The notes under the pieces are model-generated. The model was not told the origin of the DNA and ran no database searches. It saw only the letters and a list, made by a program, of their open reading frames with translations. The translations under genes and the position numbers were made by a program. Source: CAZWKQ01 sp964634005 (GTDB lineage: Bacteria; Bacteroidota; Bacteroidia; Bacteroidales; JACABE01). Taken from it: 64,000 nt of DNA. Location: positions 62,001 through 126,000 of the forward strand of contig CAZWKQ010000006.1 in assembly GCA_964634005.1 (NCBI GenBank). The letters run 5' to 3'. Each line of letters opens with the position of its first letter. Positions within the stretch are counted from its first letter, which is position 1. Shown one piece after another: positions 55,272 to 63,323 of this stretch.

Positions 55272-55283
55272 TGTAATTATGGA

Positions 55284-56240
55284 TTATTTGCTCCCCTTGT
55301 AACGATATGCTGCTTTTCTGAGTCTGTCCATTATTGCTTTTCCAATACCTTGTTCGGGAACAGATTCGGCAATAATATATTCAACATCCGATTGTTCTAA
55401 TCTATGAAGTACATCAAAAAAATTTACTGCAGCTTCCCGTAAATTGCCATTTGAGGTTAATACTTCAATTTTTTTATAATTCTCCTTCGGTTTTTCATAG
55501 AAGGCAATATAAGCAGCATTTTGATAATTAATTTCAAAATTTACTTCATTAAAAATATAAAGCGGTTTTTCGGGGCTATAGTGGGAATTCATCATTCCGG
55601 GAGAAGAATTTTTTAAAGGATTTTTTATCAATGTATTAGATTTGGGAATAATTGTTTGAATATCTTCTTCTGTAATAATACCATTTCTTAGTAAAACAAA
55701 ACCATCTTCAACCAAAGTAATAACTGTAGATTCTATTCCGACATTTGTCTGACCGCCATCAATAATACACTCTAAGTTCGGCAGTTGTTTTTTGACATGA
55801 ATTGCCTTTGTAGGGCTTATTCTTCCAAACTTATTTGCACTCGGAGCTGCAATTGGGCATTCTGATAATTCAATCAATTGCAATGCAATTGGATGCGAAG
55901 GCATACGTATCCCAACAGTTTGTAATCCCGAAGTAACAATATCAGGAATTATGTCTTTTTTTTGCAAAACAATAGTAAGAGGACCCGGCCAGAACCTTTC
56001 AGCCAAATCGATAACTCTGTTATCTACATTAGAAGCGATATTGAAAAGTTCATCTTTTTTGGCAATATGTACAATAAGAGGGTCGAAAGAAGGACGTTGT
56101 TTAGCTTCGAAAATTTTAGCAACAGCATTAGGATTCAGAGCATTAGCTCCGAGTCCATATACTGTTTCGGTAGGAAAAGCTACAATCCCACCTGATTTAA
56201 TAATATCGGCTGCTTTAATAATCTGTTCGGATAAACCCAT
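55284..56240 (-). CDS. sua5: Threonylcarbamoyl-AMP synthase (Sua5 form)
   Basis: Sua5 makes threonylcarbamoyl-AMP from threonine, bicarbonate and ATP, the first step of the t6A tRNA modification. The 318-residue protein has the YrdC domain (GGIVAFPTETVYGLGANALN, KRPSFDPLIVHI, WPGPLTIVLQ, TVGIRMPSHPIAL, PIAAPSANKFGRISPT) and the extra C-terminal Sua5 domain starting at SSPGMMNSHYSPEKPLYI. It starts 1 bp after the thiolase stop, so it rides on the same transcript without an obvious functional link. Confidence 0.95.
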   Translation of the reverse strand: MGLSEQIIKAADIIKSGGIVAFPTETVYGLGANALNPNAVAKIFEAKQRPSFDPLIVHIAKKDELFNIASNVDNRVIDLAERFWPGPLTIVLQKKDIIPDIVTSGLQTVGIRMPSHPIALQLIELSECPIAAPSANKFGRISPTKAIHVKKQLPNLECIIDGGQTNVGIESTVITLVEDGFVLLRNGIITEEDIQTIIPKSNTLIKNPLKNSSPGMMNSHYSPEKPLYIFNEVNFEINYQNAAYIAFYEKPKENYKKIEVLTSNGNLREAAVNFFDVLHRLEQSDVEYIIAESVPEQGIGKAIMDRLRKAAYRYKGSK

Positions 56241-56241
56241 T

Positions 56242-57444
56242 TTAAACTTTTTCGGTGACTACGGCTATCCCCTGCCCTACTCCTATGCACATAGTACATA
56301 GTGCTTTTTTATTATTACTTCTTAAAAGCTGATACATTGCAGTAGTAACAAGTCTTGCACCGCTCATACCCAATGGATGCCCTAATGCAATAGCACCCCC
56401 CATAGGGTTTATCCTTTTGTCGAAATCGTCAATTTTCAAAGCTCTTGTACAACCAAGAGATTGAGCTGCAAATGCTTCGTTCAACTCAATAATATCGATA
56501 TCATCAAGTGTTAAGTTTAACCTTTTTAAAAGTTTCTGAGTAGCAGGTACAGGTCCCATACCCATTATTCTCGGTAAAACACCCGCAACTTCCATACCCA
56601 GGATTCTGGCTTTAGGAGTAAGATTAAATTGCTTAACTGCTTTTTCGGAAGCTATTAACAATGCAGCAGCACCATCATTTACTCCTGAAGAATTACCGGC
56701 AGTAACAGTCCCTGTGCTACTTACAATAGGCTTTAAAGATAATAACTTTTCTAAAGTTGTTTTGCGAGGATGCTCATCATTTTTTATTACTATAGGCTCT
56801 TTCTTTGGCTGTGTTATAACCACTTCAACAATTTCATCGGAAAATAATCCTTTTTCTATGGCTTCTTGAGCTTTATCCTGACTCCAAAGTGCAAACTTGT
56901 CTTGATCTTCACGACTGATATTAAACTCAACAGCAATATTTTCAGCGGTTTCAATCATAGAATGGGTTCCGTACAATTTGTCCATAAGCGGATTAATAAA
57001 GCGCCATCCTATAGTAGTATCATACATTTTGATATTTCTTGAAAATGCTTCTGTTGCTTTTTCAATAACCATAGGAGCTCTCGACATGCTTTCGACACCA
57101 CCGGCAATAATTAAATCAGCTTCGCCCGATTTAATGGCACGTGCAGCAGTTCCGACAGCATCCATTCCTGAACCGCACAAACGATTGACAGTTGCTCCGG
57201 GTATGGTTTCGGAAAGCCCTGCCAAAAGTAATGCCATTCGGGCTACATTCCTGTTATCTTCTCCTGCTTGATTGGCACATCCCAACAAAACATCATTAAG
57301 CTGGTTCCAATCAATAGTATTATTTCTTTCTTTTATTGCTTTTATCACTATAGCGGCCAAATCATCAGGTCTGACTGATGATAGTACACCCGCATATTTA
57401 CCTATAGGAGTACGTATTGCATCACATATAAAAGCTTCGTGCAT
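56242..57444 (-). CDS. Acetyl-CoA C-acyltransferase (thiolase), PcaF-like
   Basis: The 400-residue thiolase has the acyl-accepting Cys in TVNRLCGSGMDAVGTA (about residue 90), His in GGAIALGHPLGMSGARLV and the second Cys in CTMCIGVGQGIAVV, so it should be active. The segment MYDTTIGWRFINPLMDKLYG closely follows the form I recall from 3-oxoadipyl-CoA thiolases (PcaF) rather than acetoacetyl-CoA thiolases. It would cleave a beta-ketoacyl-CoA to acetyl-CoA and a shorter acyl-CoA. It is last but one in the aminomutase operon, 6 bp after the aminotransferase. Confidence 0.9.
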   Translation of the reverse strand: MHEAFICDAIRTPIGKYAGVLSSVRPDDLAAIVIKAIKERNNTIDWNQLNDVLLGCANQAGEDNRNVARMALLLAGLSETIPGATVNRLCGSGMDAVGTAARAIKSGEADLIIAGGVESMSRAPMVIEKATEAFSRNIKMYDTTIGWRFINPLMDKLYGTHSMIETAENIAVEFNISREDQDKFALWSQDKAQEAIEKGLFSDEIVEVVITQPKKEPIVIKNDEHPRKTTLEKLLSLKPIVSSTGTVTAGNSSGVNDGAAALLIASEKAVKQFNLTPKARILGMEVAGVLPRIMGMGPVPATQKLLKRLNLTLDDIDIIELNEAFAAQSLGCTRALKIDDFDKRINPMGGAIALGHPLGMSGARLVTTAMYQLLRSNNKKALCTMCIGVGQGIAVVTEKV

Positions 57445-57450
57445 AATAAA

Positions 57451-58782
57451 CTAATTTTGAAGTTGTTCAATTTGAGCTTTACAGTTTTTGAATGCTCTCA
57501 ACATACCTTCAGAAAGCCTGTCGACTTCCTTTTGACCTAAAACAGTAGAAAACATACATGACAAAGTATTTACAAGCAATAATCTTTCTTTATGATATAG
57601 GAAATCGAGTATTTCGGAAATTACCTGTGATGTTTCTTTCGATTGATAAGCATCTCTGTATGTTGAGGGCGGATTAGGTCTTAAATGTATTCTGAACATT
57701 GAACCGGCTCCGGTAACAGAAACAGGAACATCGGCAATTTTAATTGCTTCGTTAATTTGAGAAATAGCTTTTGAAGTTAAACTATTCAATGCTTTAACTG
57801 CTTGTTTATCGAACATTGACATAGCTGTATAACCTGCTGTCATTGTGATAGGATTAGCCGAGAAAGTACCTGAATGAGGGAAAAGTACCTTTGATTCAAG
57901 AGGATTCAATACATTCATTATATCAGCTCTTCCGGCAAATGCACCAACAGGGAAACCACCGCCAATAATCTTTCCAAGTGCAGTAATATCAGGTTTAACA
58001 CTATATCTTTCCTGAGTACCTGCATAGCCAACTCTAAAAGTAACCACTTCGTCGAAAGCAAGCAAAGCCCCATTTTTCCTTGTCCAATTGTAAACAGCTT
58101 CAACAAACTCATTACTTGCAGGAAGTAATCCAACTCTGTGAGGAACAGGATCTATTAAAACACAAGCTATTTCATCTTTGTATTTGTCTAAAAGTGTAAG
58201 AGTTCTTTCTATATCATTGAAAGGAAATACAATAACATCATTAAGAACACCTTGCGGAGTTCCATGAACAACCGGAGTTTTATTAGGCTCATTAATATCG
58301 CCCCAGATAGAAGGGTTGGCTGTTTGGCTAACTTCAGCATAATCGTAAGTACCATGATATGCACCTTCTGCTTTAGCAATTTTAGCCTTGCCGGTAAATG
58401 CTCTGCAAGCTTTAATCATTGCCATAACGGCCTCTGTTCCTGAATTTACAAATCGTATCATTTCAAAACCGGGAACTCTGTTGCATATCAGCTCTGCATA
58501 CTTAACTTCAATTTCCGAACCCATTGTATAAGCTGTACCTCTTTGCATTTGTTCGTAAACAGCATTTACAATTGCAGGATGAGAATGACCATGTATTAGT
58601 GCTGCCATATTATTGGCAAAATCAATTCTTTCAACTCCCTCAATATCTGTAATATAACAACCTGAAGCTTTTGCAACATAATCGGGATGAGGCTTACGTA
58701 ATATAGTATTACGGCTTACTCCACCGGGCAGTATTTTACATGCTTCACTATATATCTCTTTGCTTGACTTGTGATTTGACAT
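57451..58782 (-). CDS. Class III (glutamate-1-semialdehyde-aminomutase-like) PLP aminotransferase
   Basis: Start at ATG 58782 (MSNHKSSKEIYSEACKILPG); a longer frame adds 14 unlikely residues. The 443-residue enzyme carries the PLP fold: MIRFVNSGTEAVMAMIKACR, EGAYHGTYDY, LLAFDEVVTFRVG and the Schiff-base Lys in ITALGKIIGGGFPVGAFAGR. GSA aminomutase itself belongs to haem synthesis, but this copy sits between CoA-transferase and thiolase genes. Aromatic and aliphatic beta-amino acid aminotransferases belong to the same branch, so I infer that it removes the beta-amino group made by the upstream aminomutase homologue. Confidence 0.82.
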   Translation of the reverse strand: MSNHKSSKEIYSEACKILPGGVSRNTILRKPHPDYVAKASGCYITDIEGVERIDFANNMAALIHGHSHPAIVNAVYEQMQRGTAYTMGSEIEVKYAELICNRVPGFEMIRFVNSGTEAVMAMIKACRAFTGKAKIAKAEGAYHGTYDYAEVSQTANPSIWGDINEPNKTPVVHGTPQGVLNDVIVFPFNDIERTLTLLDKYKDEIACVLIDPVPHRVGLLPASNEFVEAVYNWTRKNGALLAFDEVVTFRVGYAGTQERYSVKPDITALGKIIGGGFPVGAFAGRADIMNVLNPLESKVLFPHSGTFSANPITMTAGYTAMSMFDKQAVKALNSLTSKAISQINEAIKIADVPVSVTGAGSMFRIHLRPNPPSTYRDAYQSKETSQVISEILDFLYHKERLLLVNTLSCMFSTVLGQKEVDRLSEGMLRAFKNCKAQIEQLQN

Positions 58783-58801
58783 ACAAAAAAGTTTATAATT
58801 A

Positions 58802-59458
58802 TTAATATTTGTGCAATTCAGCACCTGTTACACTCTGTAAATATTCAAAAGTAACACCCTCAGCCATTTCTCTGACGAAAAGTTTATTATCTTTAACATC
58901 AATAACAGCAAGATTGGAGTAAATTCTGTTTACTACACCTTTTCCCGTGAGAGGATAAGTACATTTTTTTACAATTTTAGGTTCACCTGTTTTTGTATTA
59001 TGCTGTGTAATAACAAAAATATTTTTCACTCCCGCAACTAAATCCATAGCACCACCGACAGCAGGAATGGCATCGGGTTCGCCGGTTGACCAATTAGCTA
59101 AATCACCCTCTTCCGAAACTTGAAAAGCTCCAAGAACGCAATAATCAATGTGCCCTCCTCTTATCATTGCAAAGCTATCGGCATGATGAAAGAAACATGC
59201 TCCAGGAATAGCTGTTACATATTTCTTACCCGCATTAATTAACTCAGGGTCTTGATTTTCAGGTGAAGGAGGCGCTCCCATTCCTAATAATCCATTCTCG
59301 GTATGATAGATAAATTCCCTGTTTTCAGGGACAAAAGAAGCGACAAGTTCAGGGATTCCTATACCCAAATTAACATAAGAACCATCGGGAATATCAAAGG
59401 CAACTTTCTTTGCCATAGTATTAACATCCCAACCCTTTATCTCAATATTATTTACCAT
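58802..59458 (-). CDS. 3-oxoacid CoA-transferase, subunit B (PcaJ/AtoA/ScoB-like)
   Basis: The 218-residue subunit carries the catalytic Glu in IYHTENGLLGMGAPPSPENQ and the motifs GSYVNLGIGIPELVASFVPE, SFAMIRGGHIDYCVLGAFQV and GGAMDLVAGVK, in the order of PcaJ and ScoB. It would form a thioester with CoA from a donor such as succinyl- or acetyl-CoA and pass it to a 3-oxoacid. Its start overlaps the subunit A gene by 7 bp. The aminotransferase start lies 19 bp downstream of its stop. Confidence 0.92.
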   Translation of the reverse strand: MVNNIEIKGWDVNTMAKKVAFDIPDGSYVNLGIGIPELVASFVPENREFIYHTENGLLGMGAPPSPENQDPELINAGKKYVTAIPGACFFHHADSFAMIRGGHIDYCVLGAFQVSEEGDLANWSTGEPDAIPAVGGAMDLVAGVKNIFVITQHNTKTGEPKIVKKCTYPLTGKGVVNRIYSNLAVIDVKDNKLFVREMAEGVTFEYLQSVTGAELHKY

Positions 59459-60165
59459 GGGTACCTCCTGTTTTCTGCAATAAGTTTTGATTCATCTTCG
59501 GGATTAGCTATTTCAACTACTTTTTGAACAAAAATTCCCGGAGTTACAATATTTTCAGGATCAAGCTCTCCTAATTCGACGATTTTTTTTGCCTGAACAA
59601 TAGAATAATTTGCACATGTACACATTATCGGTCCGAAATTTCTGGCGGTTTTGTTATAAATCAGATTACCGTATCTATCGGCTGCCTTACATTTAACAAG
59701 AGCAAAATCTGCTTTTATAGCGTGTTCCAAAACATAGGTTTTACCGTTAAATACTCTATGTTCTTTTCCTTCTGCCAAAGGTGTATTAACCGATGTAGGG
59801 GTATAAAATGCAGGTATTCCTGCTCCACCACATCTGATACGTTCGGCAAGAGTACCTTGTGGCACTATTTCCAATTCTATTTCACCTTTACGATACAATT
59901 CGGGGAAAACAACCGAATTTGTAGTTCTCGGAAAAGAACAAATCATCTTTTTTACTTGTCGATTTTCGATTAATGCAGCTAAACCGACATGACCACTGCC
60001 TGTATTATTACTTACAACTGTAAGATTTTTTGCACCGTGATCTATCAATGCATGAATAAGCTCAACAGGACTACCTGCTTCTCCGAAACCACTTATCAAT
60101 ACCGTAGCTCCGTCAAAAATTACCGAAACCGCTTCTTGTGGGGTTTTACATACTTTGTTTATCAT
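59452..60165 (-). CDS. 3-oxoacid CoA-transferase, subunit A (PcaI/AtoD/ScoA-like)
   Basis: The 237-residue subunit has the glycine-rich start (GATVLISGFGEAGSPVELIH), NLTVVSNNTGSGHVGLAALI, CSFPRTTNSVVFPELYRKGE, LEIVPQGTLAERIRCGGAGI and ARNFGPIMCTCANYSIVQAK, then VELGELDPENIVTPGIFVQK. This run resembles PcaI of the 3-oxoadipate pathway closely, though AtoD and ScoA are related. It lies 12 bp after the aminomutase gene and overlaps subunit B, so the three are cotranscribed. Confidence 0.92.
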   Translation of the reverse strand: MINKVCKTPQEAVSVIFDGATVLISGFGEAGSPVELIHALIDHGAKNLTVVSNNTGSGHVGLAALIENRQVKKMICSFPRTTNSVVFPELYRKGEIELEIVPQGTLAERIRCGGAGIPAFYTPTSVNTPLAEGKEHRVFNGKTYVLEHAIKADFALVKCKAADRYGNLIYNKTARNFGPIMCTCANYSIVQAKKIVELGELDPENIVTPGIFVQKVVEIANPEDESKLIAENRRYPW

Positions 60166-60177
60166 GCTCCTGAAATA

Positions 60178-61728
60178 TTAATGTTTCATAGCTTTAAGCA
60201 GTTTTTCCTCTAAATCGATTTCAATTTGTTTTAATTCATCTTCATAAAAATGTTTATCCTCAGGATAGGGCTTCAGATTTGCAATTGTATTTTCGTTTTC
60301 GTCGAATTTTGCAAGATAAACTCTGTCAAGCCAATTCATGTTTCTACCTTCATTAAACTTCAATACAAATAATTTTTCTCCTTTTATTTCAGTTGTACCC
60401 ATTAATGAAATTTTTCCAGCAGAAGAAGTCATGGTAATATAACGCGACGGGCGATTAATTGAGGCCAATGTCTGATATACTTTAGTGAAAACCCTGTCGA
60501 TATCGGCAAGAGGAGTGGTAAAATAGTGATGCTCACCTGTAGGACGGGCACAATACATTGAATGGAAGCCTACACCAACCATTGCAAAAATATTTCCTAA
60601 ATCTATCCAATTTTGTGCCGAACGCTCAACATCAACTTTTCCGTTTTTATCTAAGAACAAGCTAATGTGTTTCATTATCGGACTTTGGCTCTTAACAGTT
60701 ACTTCGTGATATTTGAGCCTGTTAATTGCAGCAATAGTCGCAGGATTAAGCACTTCGCGAGGTGTTGAAAAATGCGACATCCAAACTACCTGAATTCCGT
60801 TTCGTTTTAATTTGCGGAATAATTCAAGGTGTTTTTTAAATTTGTTCGACAATATCATTTCAGGGTCAAAAGTCAATGCTCTTGATCCAATACGTAAGGT
60901 TTTTATATGAAGCAATTTTTCGTTTTCAATAAATGGAATTGCATATTGTTCTAAACGGTCATAAGTTAAATAACCTGCATCACCGCCGGTAATCAAAACA
61001 TCAGAAACTTCGGGATGACGCGAAAGATATTCGTGAACCTGATTAATATCTTCTTGAATAAACATATCCTCATCGCCTCTTACCTGAGCATGACGGAAGC
61101 AATAATTACAAAATGCAAAACAATCTTGAGTGCTTTTATCAAATATCAACTGACAAGGAGGATATTTATGCTGACTTCCCTTTAGCATCTCTACTTCACC
61201 ATCATCATTAACAAACCACGGATGATTTAATTTCTGTTTACCGTCGTGAGGATTGGTTTTGGTGCGATGTTCTTCGACGATTTTCTGCTTTTCTGCTTCG
61301 TCTTTTGCATTAATATATCTTTTTACTGTCTCAGCATTTATCATTCCCGGTTGAGGAAAAACAAGCTGAAATATAGAATCATTTTCAAAATTATCCCAGT
61401 TTATGCTATTCAGTACATGTTTTGTAGCCATAAATCTGTAAACATCAATAAATAATTCACGCTCTTCGATATGTCCGATATGAATATTATTTTTCTCAAG
61501 AATTTCTACAATTTCTCTAAACCCTTTTAAACCAATATATTTATGCTTGTCGTTGAATAAGGGATTGTGATTTCCCAATATTCCCGAATGTTGAGGATAA
61601 GCTTTATGAAGTCTTTTTAGCAATCCTTCTGTTAATAATTCTTCTTGAAGAATGTTCTGAATTGATTCTTCTGAAAAATCATGATTTCTTATTTGAATTT
61701 CCGGTTTAAAAATTGATGAATTATCCAT
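60178..61728 (-). CDS. KamA-family radical SAM 2,3-aminomutase, divergent, substrate unknown
   Basis: The 516-residue protein has the radical-SAM Cys triad C203-C207-C210 (CFAFCNYCFRH), the SAM-binding GGD at 248-250 and a candidate PLP Lys439 in SSAGKISLM, so the chemistry of a PLP-dependent 2,3-aminomutase is plausible. Aligned by eye with clostridial lysine 2,3-aminomutase, the two aspartates that bind the side-chain amine (Asp293 and Asp330 there) are not kept: the first region reads MYCARPTGEHHYFTTP and the second RYITMTSSAGK. A ~100-residue N-terminal extension and a long C-terminal domain also differ. Lysine need not be the substrate. It opens the operon of CoA-transferase, aminotransferase and thiolase. 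Confidence 0.78.
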   Translation of the reverse strand: MDNSSIFKPEIQIRNHDFSEESIQNILQEELLTEGLLKRLHKAYPQHSGILGNHNPLFNDKHKYIGLKGFREIVEILEKNNIHIGHIEERELFIDVYRFMATKHVLNSINWDNFENDSIFQLVFPQPGMINAETVKRYINAKDEAEKQKIVEEHRTKTNPHDGKQKLNHPWFVNDDGEVEMLKGSQHKYPPCQLIFDKSTQDCFAFCNYCFRHAQVRGDEDMFIQEDINQVHEYLSRHPEVSDVLITGGDAGYLTYDRLEQYAIPFIENEKLLHIKTLRIGSRALTFDPEMILSNKFKKHLELFRKLKRNGIQVVWMSHFSTPREVLNPATIAAINRLKYHEVTVKSQSPIMKHISLFLDKNGKVDVERSAQNWIDLGNIFAMVGVGFHSMYCARPTGEHHYFTTPLADIDRVFTKVYQTLASINRPSRYITMTSSAGKISLMGTTEIKGEKLFVLKFNEGRNMNWLDRVYLAKFDENENTIANLKPYPEDKHFYEDELKQIEIDLEEKLLKAMKH

Positions 61729-61879
61729 TTTCGTTTTTATTTATTTTTTATATAATTTATTTTATTAAAATTCTTCTTTTATGAAAATTATCTTTTGAAA
61801 TACAGCCATTTAAGTAAAAATAATATAGTTGAGTCCATTAAGAGTTAAAAATATTTTCAATTTAATCAGATTTTTCGGG

Positions 61880-61910
61880 CAAAATTAGGATTTTTTGGAT
61901 TTTTCACCAA
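61880..61910 (-). promoter_or_regulatory. Promoter of the aminomutase operon
   Basis: On the minus strand TTG (61908-61910) is followed after 20 bp by TAATTTTG (61880-61887), matching TAnnTTTG. The start codon is ~150 bp downstream, so there is a leader of ~145 nt, long enough for regulation; no known riboswitch was recognised in it. Confidence 0.6.
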
Positions 61911-61963
61911 AAATATATTAACTTATTTTTAGTTCAATTTGCTGAATATTAAAGGATGTGTTA

Positions 61964-62527
61964 TTAAATTCTTGCTTTCCACAAAACATCTTTAACCCCT
62001 TTATCAAAGGCAATTTTTCGCGAAAGTACAAACAAATAATCCGACAGGCGATTAAGATATTTTATTACTAATTCATTTACAGGATATTCCATTACCGATT
62101 TTAATGTAACTCTTTCGGCACGCCTGCAAATACAACGTGCGATATGACAATGCGAAACCAGAGGATGTCCTCCGGGTAAAATAAAAGAGTTTAATTGAGG
62201 AAGTACCTCATTCATTTTATCAATTTCATTTTCGAGAAATGTAATATCGCTTTCATTTATTTGTGGCAAATTACGAACTGACGTTTCTTTGTCTTCCGCC
62301 AATAAAGATTCAATAGTGAACAACCTATCCTGAATTTCGAGCAATACAGCTGTATAATTATCATTATCACACAAATCTTTTATAAGGCCTATGTATGAGT
62401 TCAACTCATCAACAGTGCCATAAGCTTCAATTTTAATATGATATTTTGGAACTCTTTTTCCCCCAATTAGTGAAGTCTCCCCCTTATCTCCGCCTTTTGT
62501 GTAGATTTTCCATTTTTTTTCGCTCAT
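61964..62527 (-). CDS. ATP:cob(I)alamin adenosyltransferase, PduO type
   Basis: The enzyme transfers the adenosyl group of ATP to cob(I)alamin, making adenosylcobalamin. The 187-residue protein has the family start YTKGGDKGETSLIGGKRVPK (ATP loop), YGTVDELNSYIGLI, FILPGGHPLVSHCHIARCIC and RRAERV. It is cotranscribed with the LolD-type ATPase upstream (11-bp gap). The organism should therefore use adenosylcobalamin enzymes, such as methylmalonyl-CoA mutase or a B12-dependent aminomutase, elsewhere in the genome. Confidence 0.94.
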   Translation of the reverse strand: MSEKKWKIYTKGGDKGETSLIGGKRVPKYHIKIEAYGTVDELNSYIGLIKDLCDNDNYTAVLLEIQDRLFTIESLLAEDKETSVRNLPQINESDITFLENEIDKMNEVLPQLNSFILPGGHPLVSHCHIARCICRRAERVTLKSVMEYPVNELVIKYLNRLSDYLFVLSRKIAFDKGVKDVLWKARI

Positions 62528-62538
62528 TTTACATAAAA

Positions 62539-63258
62539 TTAGTAAACATAATCAACTGTTTTCTTAATATCCATGTTGGATTCATCTGATGAAACCTGCC
62601 CGTCAATCAGTCTGATAATTCTATGAGCGTGTCTGGCAATATCTTCTTCATGAGTAACAACAATTATTGTATTACCTTTTTTATGAATTTCTTCGAAAAG
62701 AGACATTATTTCTATTGATGTTTTAGAGTCGAGATTACCTGTAGGTTCATCAGCCAGAATTATTGAAGGATTGTTAACTAAAGCACGAGCAATGGCAACA
62801 CGTTGCCTTTGACCACCCGATAATTCATTGGGTTTATGATTAATCCTATCTGATAATTTAACACTTGCGAGACTTTTTTCGGCAATTTCAGTTCTGCGTG
62901 CTTTGTTTATTCCGGCATATATTAACGGAAGCATAACATTTTCCAATGCAGTAGAACGAGGCAATAAGTTAAAAGTTTGAAATACAAAACCTATTTCTTT
63001 GTTTCTTATATCAGCCAATGCATTATCGTCCATTTTGCTGACATCTTTATTATTGAGTATATAACTTCCTGATGTTGGTGTGTCGAGGCAGCCAAGAATA
63101 TTCATCAATGTTGATTTTCCTGAACCTGAAGGTCCCATTAAAGCAACATACTCATTTTTGTAAATTGTCAGATTTATGCCTCTGAGAGCCTTTACTATTT
63201 CAGCCCCTACTTTATAATACTTAGTTATGTCTTTTAGCTGTATTAATTCGTTTGCCAT
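62539..63258 (-). CDS. ABC transporter ATPase, LolD/MacB type
   Basis: The 239-residue ATPase has Walker A GPSGSGKSTLMNILG, the Q loop FVFQTFNLLPRSTALENV, signature LSGGQRQRVAIARALVNNPS, Walker B IILADEPTGNLDSKTS and the switch His in IVVTHEEDIARHAHRIIRL. This pattern is that of LolD, MacB and FtsE-like ATPases acting with FtsX-type permeases. No permease gene lies next to it. A -7-like TACTTTTG (minus, 63277-63284) lies ~20 bp before the start. Confidence 0.9.
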   Translation of the reverse strand: MANELIQLKDITKYYKVGAEIVKALRGINLTIYKNEYVALMGPSGSGKSTLMNILGCLDTPTSGSYILNNKDVSKMDDNALADIRNKEIGFVFQTFNLLPRSTALENVMLPLIYAGINKARRTEIAEKSLASVKLSDRINHKPNELSGGQRQRVAIARALVNNPSIILADEPTGNLDSKTSIEIMSLFEEIHKKGNTIIVVTHEEDIARHAHRIIRLIDGQVSSDESNMDIKKTVDYVY

Positions 63259-63323
63259 TTCCGTATTTTTTCCTTACAAAAGTAATTATTAATTCGTTTT
63301 ATAGATAAACATTATTGAATAAT

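Noticed and set aside
57451..58782. HemL (glutamate-1-semialdehyde aminomutase of haem synthesis)
   Set aside because: The fold fits, but the operon context of CoA-transferase and thiolase and the absence of hem genes argue for another aminotransferase; not fully excluded.
56242..61728. Classical lysine fermentation cluster
   Set aside because: The B12-dependent lysine mutase, 3,5-diaminohexanoate dehydrogenase and 3-keto-5-aminohexanoate cleavage genes are not present, and the aminomutase lacks lysine-binding aspartates.
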